In this document: piece by piece, positions 1 to 11,800 of the stretch | How positions within the stretch are numbered: the stretch's first letter is position 1 | Layout of the letters: the number at the start of each line of letters is the position of its first letter | Notes under the pieces: generated by a model | The model's input: only the letters and a program-made list of their open reading frames with translations | Database searches by the model: none | Told to the model about the DNA's origin: nothing | Position numbers and translations under genes: made by a program | Source of the DNA: Bugula neritina | Lineage: Eukaryota > Bryozoa > Gymnolaemata > Cheilostomatida > Bugulidae | Direction of reading: 5' to 3' | DNA: 60,000 bases | Assembly: GCA_964035545.1 (NCBI GenBank) | Contig: OZ037770.1 | Coordinates: 12,298,963-12,358,962 of the forward strand

Positions 1-502
1 CAAATCTGTTATGGTACTTGCAGTTTGTTTAAGTATCGTAGAGTCTATTACTATAATATGGCATCTCTAAGTATGATGGAGCGGTTATTTTTTGTAAGTT
101 AGCTTATACTTCTAGAGCAACAATAATTCCTTGCATACATCTTGCAGGTAAATTACATGAATTAGTAGTGAGTAGTCTTGAGATAGTGCAGTGGCGGTAA
201 TTGCAGAGCTGTAGAAAAATAGTCAACTGAAAATCCTGATTTAATGCAATTTAGGGATGATTAATCTTATTTAGGATTTAATAATTATTGATATATTATG
301 TTAAGTATGAAAGACTTAGCCCACACAAAGCTTGTCAAGCAGAGTGCTTATTGGCTTATGGCTTATAAAATTAAGACAAAAATACATATAACAGCTACTG
401 TGCAAAATGTCGTCAATTGCTTACAATATTGTTGCACCTCACCAAATACAAATTGAACATTGCATTTATATAATCCTTTTTTAGAATAAGAAATAAACTC
501 AC
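1..502. other. Downstream intron, no exon recognised
   Basis: AT-rich sequence that should be intron after the last recognised transporter exon. I looked for a phase-2 continuation encoding TM10 and found no convincing acceptor plus membrane segment. The remaining exons probably lie to the left of position 1. Confidence 0.4.
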
Positions 503-3500
503 TGGTTGCCGTGAAACAAGAAATCAAGAAGAGGGGAAGGCCCCAGGAATGAGTAAACAAACACCGATGTTACCCAGGCACACACCATCAGACTGAAGAT
601 GTAACCCTGAAAAGAAGATGTCAGGTTATCATCAGACTTTTTTCTGCTAGAGCCATAAATTACAAAATTACTTATACTGTAGGAGTAGTGTGACCCAGTG
701 TGTAAGTTCTTAAAGATTCTACAAACAATTGTACAATTTTTAGATATGCATCAGCATGATATATAATATATAGCCTGTTTAGCAGCTCGCAATGATACAC
801 ATGACAGAACAGTGACCATAAGATATATATTATTCTTGACATGGCCAACAGAAATGACTGCATGCAGACATTATAATGATTTGTTACAAATGAACAGCAT
901 GAAAGACATTCACATTAATCATGTTAATGTTCTACCTACGCCTCATTATAGCAAGAGTGAGAAGTTTATAGACTGGTCACTATAGTTGTATAACAAAATA
1001 TCTACAGCATCCTGTAATAACAGTCACACAGACGTTGGAATAAACTTTTTAAATTTCAGGTGATCACTACAACGAAGCCCTCAGGACAGTAAAAGAACAC
1101 ACGTGTAGCCATATAGCCATAAATGGCATGAATTTTAATGTTGCATTCCCATCTGTTGTACAACATATATAACTTCAAAACGTAAACAGACAAAAGCTGG
1201 TACACTATACAACTAGAAAAGTATTGGCCTTCCAAATGGTCTATATTTAATGAATGCTAACAGTTGTTCCAAGACAATGCAGACTTAAGTATAGAGAAAT
1301 ATTTGTATACTACTAAGAAACTGGCTTACCATTCTCGGGAGTTTGGCAATGAGGGGGCAGCAGGCAAGGAATATCAGAGCCCAGCCACCAAAACACAACC
1401 CAACAATAGACGGAGATTTCTGAAACTGGAATTGGATTACAATTAGCTAACAAATATTTACTAGTAAAGTTAAAGCTTGCTAAGATTCGATGCCTTAAAT
1501 TTGTAAAATTCAATTACAGGTCTGTCATGAGACTGTGCAGCTTTAGAATACGTCTTTATTTCTTATCTAAATTGGAATTGAATAAATATTTGAATTTCAA
1601 TTCAGTTTGAATGAGAGTTTCACAATTAAGGAGCTTTAGTATACTGGATCTCATGGGTTAAGTTGGTAGATTACATCTGTACCTAGTCTATGCGGATAAG
1701 TTTTCATTAAAAACACTTTGGTTATTGGCTGTACTTTTAATTAAAAGCAAAAAATAGATTTATAGCCTTTAGAATTTAGAATAAAGTACATTCAAGTGCT
1801 TATATAATATCAACACTACAAAGTCCAGGGTGCCCAAGCTTGAAATATAAACTTATAGTAAACAATAGAAGCAATTTTGGTCACACCCAGAACAATTCAC
1901 ACAATTATTATGTGCATATGTTATACAATTCTGCATAATTCAACTCTCTTATGCAGAGTGCAGAACTATAACTTCATGAAAAATACAAATCAGTCATGTA
2001 AATTTTATGCAAATGTCAAAAACAAGAACTGTAGCATGAGCATACGTCGTGCACTTTGGTGGCTAAACAAGTGTCATAGAAGTCTGTTAACTTGCAGGCT
2101 GCTCATGATATAAAATTTCCAGCCATGAATTTATTCATTAATCAAAATTTTGAACTGCTGTGGTGAAGAAATACTGAAAGTTTTTGAAAGCAACGAGACC
2201 AGCTAGTAATATTTTAGTTTCCCAGTTACTTTGTGTGACTTCATTATTATCTATTACCATCTAATAAAACCCAATTTAAAAACTTGTCGTAGTATGTTAC
2301 AAACTCCCAATTTACTATATTTAGCTATTTTAAAAGCATCATTTTAAACTTAATATGGTAGCTAGGCCAATATATAAGTTGTCAAGCTAACACATGCCCC
2401 TACTACCTAATAATTGAATGTACACTATAATGCATGCATGCAATTACTAAGCTAAGTATTTGTTTTTGTTGCCCTTTAGGTGGATCAAAATGCTCTCACA
2501 TTTTGTAGTTTACTTTTGTCTTATTGGCCTGCCCACGCACACCAATAAGTCTGAGTCATAAATAACATTTAAATATAAAGGATTTTCATCAATTGGTGGA
2601 CAAAGATCAATTCTACAAAACAAATCATAATGTTGGTGGCGTAAAATATTCTATTCTAAAGTTACTTTCAAGCCTAACGCAATCTATCCTTATAGCTCAG
2701 TGCGAGCTAGAGATCTTACTGTAGAGGTTATGAATTCACTCATTCCTGCGCTCCTTGCACTGTCCATAACTCGGTAGATGAAGTAGTTCATGTATATAAT
2801 GATGATTCCTCCTATCTTTAGTAAGTAGAGCACATTTTTCTTTGGCTGAGGAGCTTGTTCTAGAACATAGGCAGCGTGTGACAGCATTATCCAAACTAAA
2901 TTTTGATTGGTTGATTTATTTATTGCATATCACAGACACGACAGCACCTTGTGAAGTTCAGTGTAAATACTGGCTATAACTTAGTTTGGTAAAATTGCAT
3001 GGAAGCATTTACAAAAGTCTATACTCTTATTCAATAAATCATTTGGATGCAGAATAAAAGTTAAACTTAAGAACTGCAAACTAGCATCACTAGTAAGATT
3101 GGAATATATCGTGTTATATTGCACACTGTATTTTTATATTATACATTAGTATGTTATGTAATATATTATTACAATATGTGTTATACTATTACATTTTACT
3201 TTATATTACCTATCATACTATTCTATTCTACACGTGTGTTATATTATTTGTTGCATCTTATATATTATATATCTATTGAAAACATAATGCATATAAGGAT
3301 TTTTAGCTAAAAACACATACTTACCTATTTTTGGCACTATAAATATCTGAGCTACATGCACTACGGCCATAATACAACCAAACGTCCAAAACATACACCC
3401 ATAGCCACCAACCTAAAATTAAATAGAAATAACTTAACTGCATAACATAATGCTAAACCCAATAGATGTTTTATGCTGATGTGTGTTGTGGGGAGAATTT

Positions 3501-6500
3501 TAACTAATTGAGAAAATATTTAGCGATCCTTACCTCAAACAGCAGAGAGCCTACAGCTGATCCTGATGCATAAGCAGTAGTGGCTGTCATTTGGACCACA
3601 GTCTATAAATTATAATATATAGCCATAATATAAGCATATGCAATTATAATATAAGCATAGAGCCATAATATAAACATATGCAATTATATTATAATATATA
3701 GCCATAATATAAGCATATGAAATTATAATATAAGCATATATATATAACCATTATACATTATAATCATATACAATCATAGTGTAACCATATGATGCAACTA
3801 TATATAATTATAATATAATTATATATGACCATATATTATAAGCATTTAATATAGACATCTTACAATCAAATACAATAATTATGAAGCTAGACGATATAAC
3901 TATATTATATGACTGCATATAACTTTGTGAATCAAGTTATATATTATACGAAGCTATATAATATTATTATAATTGCAATAAATATTTAATATACTATCTA
4001 AATAACATATTATAAATAAATTATACCATTTCCATAAAATCAAATATACACATGCAATATGTAAATGTTGTAATGTGTACCTAAAATAGTTTTATGTTTA
4101 ATATGATTATATATAATTACATAAATACACTTTTATATGGTATTGGCTCAAAACAAATGGCTGTAGCAATATACTTAACGTAGCAGGTAATATTTTAGGT
4201 AATTTTATGTAACAAATTGTTAACCAACTGGTTTTAAAATTCTCTCTACTCACACCTCTAACATTGTGCCTAATTACTACTATAGCATTATAATTTTATA
4301 AACTGATATGGCACTGCATATTCTGCTATAGCATTGTCCATATACTGCCATATAGCATTGTATTAACTCACTGCTATAACATTGTATAAACTGCAATGAC
4401 ACTGTATCTACTCATTGCTATAACACTGTATATAATGCTATAGCAGTGAGTAGATACAATGCTATAGCATTGTATCTACTCACTGCTATAGCATTGTGTA
4501 TACTGCTATAACACTGTGTCTACTACTCATTGCTACAGCATTGTATCTACTCACTGCTATAGCATTGTATCTACTCACTGCTATAGCATTGTATTAACTC
4601 ACTGCTATAACATTGTATAAACTGCAATGACACTGTATCTACTCATTGCTATAACACTGTATATATAATGCTATAGCAGTGAGTAGATACAATGCTATAG
4701 CATTGTATCTACTCACTGCTATAGCATTGTGTATACTGCTATAACACTGTGTCTACTACTCATTGCTACAGCATTGTATCTACTCACTGCTATAGCATTG
4801 TATCTACTCACTGCTATAGCATTGTATCTACTCACTGCTATAGCATTGTATCTACTCACTGCTATAGCATTGTATTTACTCACTGCTATAACATTGTATA
4901 AACTGCAATGACACTGTATCTACTCATTGCTATAACACTGTATATAATGCTATAGCAGTGAGTAGATACAATGCTATAGCATTGTATCTACTCACTGCTA
5001 TAGCATTGTGTATACTGCTATAACACTGTGTCTACTACTCATTGCTACAGCATTGTATCTACTCACTGCTATAGCATTGTATATACTCACTGCTATAGCA
5101 TTGTATCTACTCACTGCTATAGCATTGTATCTATTCACTGCTATAGCATTGTATCTACTCACTGCTATAGCATTGTGTCTACTCACTGCTATAGCATTGT
5201 ATTTACTCACTGCTATAACATTGTATAAACTGCAATGACACTGTATCTACTCATTGCTATAACACTGTATATAATGCTATAGCAGTGAGTAGATACAATG
5301 CTATAGCATTGTATCTACTCACTGCTATAGCATTGTGTATACTGCTATAACACTGTGTCTACTACTCATTGCTACAGCATTGTATCTACTCACTGCTATA
5401 GCATTGTATATACTCACTGCTATAGCATTGTATCTACTCACTGCTATAGCATTGTATCTATTCACTGCTATAGCATTGTATCTACTCACTGCTATAGCAT
5501 TGTGTCTACTCACTGCTATAACATTGTATCTACTCACTGCTATATAGCATTGTATCTACTCACTGCTATATAACACTGTATCTACTCACTGCTATGGTAT
5601 TAGAATGATATGACGTCTTCTTCAGTAAGATACTCATCCCGGCTACATTCAGACAAGAAGATGCTGCGCCAGCTAGAAGTCTTATCACAATACACAGTCC
5701 GAGAAAAATACTGTCTGGGGCGTAGCTGGCCAGACTATAATTTAAAATATACGAAAATCAACAAACGTAGGGGAATTTAAAGTCTATGCATGCAAAAACT
5801 GTAGGTGTGAGTGATTTTACTTTTAGCAGAAAATGACATTTTTATAAAATAGTTTAAAATACTTTTCAAACTTCTTTTTATAAAGTCCACTTGATAGCTT
5901 TGTTATTAGATCCATTTATATGCTTTGCATTTCAACACTGCCCAGTATAGTAAATTCTTAAGTCATGTGGAAAGTTTGTAACGTGCAATTTTAGTAATAA
6001 TCGAGAAAGTAATACGAAACTTTTAGGATACTGCAAATACCTAACACGCAAACTGAGCATTAATGATCACATGACTGATTTCTTTTCTTCGTTATAGAAA
6101 ACCAAATCTAAAACCTTTGTACGCATTGTCTCCTTGTATAAATGAGAATCATATATATACCCACATAGTTAATTAAAGCACTCGCATGTTTCACATTAGA
6201 CAACAAACATCTTACCCAAAAGAGATGCAAGTTACTGTTGTTAGCAGACTCCCTACCAGACACCATATTCTAGGGTTTAGCTTGACTATCTGCAGAAGAA
6301 TTAGTTGCCATTACTCTCAGACTAGAGTATAAGAAGAGTTGATTTATGTGCATTAGATTCAGTTAAACTCAGAGTAAGCATTATCATCCTAAAGATGCAA
6401 ATAATTGTTTAAGATATTGATGCAGCTATTTGAAAGTAGATCAAAGTTACTGTGCTTGTGAGTACTAAAAATTTGAGCTATTCAATTTTGTTGTGGCGTT

Positions 6501-7483
6501 TTTAAAAATTCAGACACAGCAAATTCCTGTGATGCCATTTCTGAAAGTTGCACCAAGTGTTGATAACAATGAAGTAATTTGCTCAAAGTGTCTTTATGTT
6601 ACATTTTTTGTTTAATATTATCTCTCCAACAATAATGTCTTAAATTACATTCATAGTTAATGTCTTCGAATTCAAAAAGATTTAACCCAAACAAAAGGGT
6701 CATCAAGTTTAGAAGCTGGAAAATCAAAACAGATTTGCATGGAATCATCAAAATCATAGTTAATTTAAACCACTCGGTAAAGTCTCAAACGTTCACAGTG
6801 ACATGTTTTTTGTAATTTTATTTTAAAGTGAAAGAACTGAATTAAATGAAGCATTGTCTTCTTTATAGACCTTTCAGGATATAGTTATGTGAGCTATAAT
6901 AGCAGTGATAAAAATATCTTACAGGAGAAAGCATTGTATGCATAATAAAAGAATAGCAAGCTATTGTAATGCTTCAACAAACAGGCTAAACTGAGAAGTA
7001 TGCTTTAGTTCACCTTATAAAAGTTAAAACTATATTATTTTAATAAAGATGCTACTATTTAAAGACTAATAAGTTAAACTTCACAAGTGTAGTTATAACA
7101 TAATAAAGCATAGCCTTTTTTTGTCAAATAACCAAAAATTTGCATACTGAAGTGTCTATAAAAACCTTTAGTTATCACTACAGTGCTTATAAGTATACTT
7201 TCTAAATTCAACATACCAAGTAACCAACAGCCAAAGAGGAGATGAATCTAGACACTTCAAAGCAGGAAAATATTAGTCCAATGTGAATGCTATTTAAACC
7301 CTTCTTGTTTGCTTCTTGTGGAAAGAAAGGAAACAGGAATGTGTCTTGGCAAATGGAGACAAACTGGGCTGACAAAATGGAGGCAAACAAAAGTTTTTCT
7401 ATGCCAGATGAAAGCTTCTTGTCACTTTCTACTTTATTTTCATCTTCTAGAAGTTTCTCAGACTCAGTATTTTCATCTGACAT
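503..7483 (-). CDS. SLC18B1-like major facilitator transporter, 3' end outside window
   Basis: Eight exons read right to left: 7217-7483, 6216-6289, 5590-5734, 3534-3602, 3325-3412, 2720-2895, 1330-1419 and 503-606. Junctions are GT-AG, phases agree throughout, and they give about 337 residues. The start is the ATG ending at 7483. An acidic N-terminus with an ExxxLL dileucine sorting motif (ESEKLL) precedes TM1. The stretch FPFFPQEANKKGLNSIHIG followed by a TM is typical of SLC18B1. Later exons supply YAPDSIFLG, a SILLKKTS loop, GLCFGGWALIF (TM8) and FLGPSPLLDFL (TM9 end). TM10-12 are expected to the left of the window. The family contains proton-coupled exporters of amines and polyamines in vesicles; the substrate here is unknown. 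Exon 3 ends with the strong donor GCA|GTGAGTAGA inside a minisatellite. I see no stop or frameshift. Family assignment is fairly sure, orthology to SLC18B1 less so. Confidence 0.82.
3605..3830. repeat. AT-rich tandem repeat in transporter intron
   Basis: Imperfect repeats built from ATATAGCCATAATATAAGC and AATTATAATATAAGC-like words, decaying into plain AT-rich sequence. They lie in the intron between transporter exons 3 and 4. Confidence 0.6.
4270..5589. repeat. 24-bp minisatellite carrying copies of a splice donor
   Basis: The unit is about 24 bp, ACTCACTGCTATAGCATTGT plus ATCT. By eye there are about 27 exact copies of ACTCACTGCTAT. On the coding (minus) strand this word reads ATAGCA|GTGAGT, matching the end of transporter exon 3 and its 5' splice site at the right edge of the array. 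Units are organised into longer blocks, recognised by the marker GTGTCTACTACTCATTGC near 4516, 4749, 5028 and 5355. Four blocks each hold a perfect 62-bp palindrome (4434-4495, 4667-4728, 4946-5007, 5273-5334). It is intronic; open frames across it are repeat shadows. Confidence 0.9.
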
Positions 7484-8368
7484 CTTAAATCATGTAAACT
7501 GAAACATATAGGAGAGAACTGAACAGCTTGTCAGCGAACTAAATATTATAATTTTAATAATTATTGCGCATTACAACTTATTTGTCTAAAAGGAAATAAA
7601 GAGTGCTCCTGAAAACAAAATTAATTGATTTTTATCAACTCAATATTCAAAATTAGCGAAATGATATTCAAATCGTACTTTAGAGCTCATTTAATTATAA
7701 TATAAAAATGTATTTATAGTAAAAAAATGATAAAATTACTTCAGTATTGCTGCGTATTGAATTATCACAGAGTGTATTGCAACTCATCTGATATAACATA
7801 ATAATATATATATGCTACTATTAGAGATAAATATTCAGATTTAGGAGCTTGGAATAATTGCAAGTTTGTTGCCTACCTTTGACTAGTATTTCCAAAGTCA
7901 CACAAAGAAAGTTCCAGAAGGTAGTGGATTGTAAACTATAGCCAAATGTTTGAAAAAGCTATAAAGCAGCTCTATAAATAAGTCTACATATATAGGTGAC
8001 TGAACAGTAACTGAAATACTTAATGTAATCTGTCAAAAGCCATTTTCCTACGATTCTTAGAGAGGTGCATTCATTGCCAGCTCACGCTGTCAACAAGTGA
8101 ATCAATGAATGCAAGAAGACTTACATATAACTCAACCATTAATCACTGTTGCATGTATTGCATGCTTCAGTGGTCAGTTGGAAACTCTCTAAAGGTAGCT
8201 GATTAAAGCATTCAAGTGAAAACCATTTATAATAATCCTTATTAAGTATCATTTAAAATATTGTAATTTTCACTAACTCCATAAAGGTAAATACCTACAA
8301 AATTTTTAATAATATTACTTCATTATAACTAAATTTTGTGCTTTAAAAACTCTGCAAGTTTATAGCTA

Positions 8369-8381
8369 TACTATAGTATAG

Positions 8382-8459
<78 letters not shown>

Positions 8460-8503
8460 GTATAGTATAATATACATATATATATATATAATATATAGTA
8501 TAG

Positions 8504-8559
<56 letters not shown>

Positions 8560-8646
8560 GTATAGTATAATATACATATATATATATATAATATATAGTA
8601 TAGTATAATATATATATAATATATATATAGTATATAGTATAGTATA

Positions 8647-8690
<44 letters not shown>
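8369..8690. repeat. (TA)n microsatellite with TATAGTATAGTATAATA spacers
   Basis: About 320 bp of TA dinucleotides, broken by recurring TATAGTATAGTATAATATA segments. It lies between the 5' end of the transporter gene (7483) and the stop of sulfotransferase copy A (8895). The rest of 7484-8894 shows no gene that I can recognise. Confidence 0.9.
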
Positions 8691-8693
<3 letters not shown>

Positions 8694-8894
8694 TATAGTT
8701 CAAGGTCATTAGACATATCGAAAAGAGCACCAGGCTATATAATATATATGCCCTTTGTGTCACAATAATAGAAGCAAGTTCTTAGGTGAAATAAGACTTT
8801 AAAAAACTTGAGTTTGCAAAAATAAAAAATGAATACAGATCACAAAGCATTATTGCATAGAGATATTGCACAATTATTCTAACTTAGCCCGGTG

Positions 8895-11800
8895 CTAAAT
8901 TAACAATGCAGGTTTATCTCTTATATGATATATTGATAGATTTCTTAACTCCTTTACATTGTTCACTGGTAAATATCCAGCAAGAGTATAAACTTCTGCA
9001 CAAATTTTGTCCATATCCTTAACTCTTCTATAAGCCAGATAGCTTTTCCATTTATGTGCTGTTTTAAAACTATCTTTCCTGGAACAGAAAAGACAAAAAT
9101 TATAAAACATTCTGTAATTTCTGTTATAAACTACCCTTATGCAACCCGTTTAAAAACAATGTTGCAAGTCTATATATTTCAATGCTGCAAATGTATATAT
9201 ATGCACAATACTTTGCACTTTGGTGCAGCCTTAATGTCAAATCTCATTATTTTTTGTTAATATAAGCAAACTTTTATAAGAATTATTATGTTTTCAATTA
9301 ATAAACGGCTATTTAAGAATAAATTTCTTTTTATAATTTTTACTAGCATGGCAAAAGCTGAACAAATGACAATGAAGATCTCATAGCTGATGGTCATCAA
9401 TATTCTATATAACCGCTTTTTACTTGTGAATGTCAGCTTTAAATAGCTGGTTTTATCCGTTTATAATATATATATTTAAGGTTGTCAAGTTGCAGATAAA
9501 ATGCAGAATTTAGCACAAAGACTTTGCCTATGCAAAATACAACTCAATTGTTTTACTGAATATTCTTCAACTAACCTGTGTGTAGAATAAGCACTAGAAC
9601 CATGTTTTTGATTAGTACTCAGGATGGTTAAATTCTTAATATATTCTGTCAATGACTCTGGCACTTCTCCAAAATTTAATGATCTATAAAAAATCAAATT
9701 CAGTAACTAAATATTAATTTCCTTCTGTGACAATTATACTGAATTATACGCTTTCTTTAAGCTAGAACATAAATTGGGTGGGTTTGTATAGTCCTCCTCA
9801 GAAAATTGAAAAGAGTGATGTAATAGCTATAATAAATAGATTATGTTTGTGTTAAACGTAAGCTTTTCTGGTAAATTTTTAGCCAGTATAGATAAAATGT
9901 TCATTAATATGTGTTATTATTATACTTGATTTATTATGTTGCAGTAATGCATTTTTAGTAATAATGTATACATATATATTATTTGTTGTAACAAAATATT
10001 AGTTTTCCTATCATAAATAATTATCAATTATTTGTTTTTACAAGATGTTATCATTTTTTTTATTTATAAATAACAATTTATTTTTATATATGGGTGTATA
10101 ACAAACTTGCTAAATACTTTCTTATATAATTGGTTTTTATGTGAATAAAGTAGCGAAACATAGCAATAATGAAACTGTGTAAGTTAAATATGTCTGATAC
10201 TTACTTATAGATATGTTTGACAGCTGCAATGTTATCCTCAACGATGTCTTCATATCTGAGTACTAAAACTTGATCTCTATACTTTGATTGCTTTAATATC
10301 TGAGCTGTTTTTATATCTTCAACCATGGAATCACACAATGCTATAAAAAAAATTACAAACAGAAACTAAAAATAACTTGGTAATATTTAGTGTTATACAT
10401 ACATATGTAACTAATCCTATAAATACAAATATAAAGCAAGCAGAGCTGCATGTATTTTTCGGAAGTATTCATAGCATTGAGTGTAATTTACTTACATTTT
10501 ACATGAACCTCAAAGTTCTCTAATATATCTGTTACCGCCACTTTCCTTCTTGAACTTATTATTGCCCGAGGATCTCTTAATAAATATACAATCTGAAAAA
10601 AAATTAATTTTGTTCATTAATTGTATTTTTGATATTATTTGCAGGCTAAACTGTCCCGATAACTAAATAGAGTAAATATTTACACACATGCACAATATGC
10701 ACAATAGATGCTCATACAGATTGATTTGTGGTTACGGTTTGTGTGAACTTATAGTTGTGGTTTTATTCTATGCAACAGTTTTCAAAAATCGAATGGGAAA
10801 TCCATTCGCTTGCTTAGAAATAAAAATGATAAAGCAGTTATTTACAATTTTTAAAAATAACTAGAAAGAGATGTAGCTTAATTAATTTTTGCTGGTTCAC
10901 TTTGGTACATGATATATGAAATTAGTAGATCCTTACACCTATCAGCATAACAAATATTATTACAGATTTATTTTTTGTAGATTATAAAAAAATTTACCTT
11001 CAGTTTGTCAAGCTGATATTTTTCATTTTCTAGGAGTTGTCTTGCCCATTGAAGTTTTGCTCTGATGACTTTAATAGCTACCATGTCAGAACCAAGACAA
11101 CTGGAAGAATGTGCCTGCATACATGACAATCTGCTTCCACTTTGTACCACTGAGCAGGCTATAGTGTAAATAGATCATTCTTTTTTTACAAATTAATATA
11201 TTAATTATATCTAGATTTCTTATAAGATTTTGTTTAGTAGAAAATTGCTTCAGCAATCAACTAAAATATGTTTTGCATCCGAATTTTGATTAGAATGTTA
11301 TATGAGGAAATTTTAAAGTTATAATTGCATTTTCTTGCATGTGTACAAGTCACAAAATTATATTTCTGGTATTTTTTTCTGCTAAAATTCTAATTTAAGA
11401 AGACATAAAAAAGAGTTTTAGTATTCAAACCTTTGGTAATTTGTGGCACTAAGTATGCAATTAAATGTTTTACATAAAATGGCAAAACAGTACCTTTAAA
11501 AAATTCATCCATTCGACGAACAGGAACGACCATGTTTGTGAGAGGGACTTGGTCTTGCTCACATTTCAGCAGGTTAGCTAATAAATCTGTTGACCTGCTG
11601 TCTACGTTGTAGCTTAGCGCTGCCTCATGAGACATGGTTACTTCAGGTGATGCTGGCCCATGCAACGGCTCAAATCTAAATAATTTATAAATTGTAATGA
11701 ATAGGAAATTCTCCCACTTCTTTCCTTTCCAAAGCTGTGTTTTGAGAATTTTCATAATCCATCCATAGATTCATATATATTTTCCAACTCAGGCTTTTAT

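Noticed and set aside
4729-5573. Frames of repeated LYLLTAIA and related peptides, and a CRISPR-like look of regular units
   Set aside because: They are translations of the 24-bp minisatellite. There are no distinct spacers, and the host is a eukaryote.
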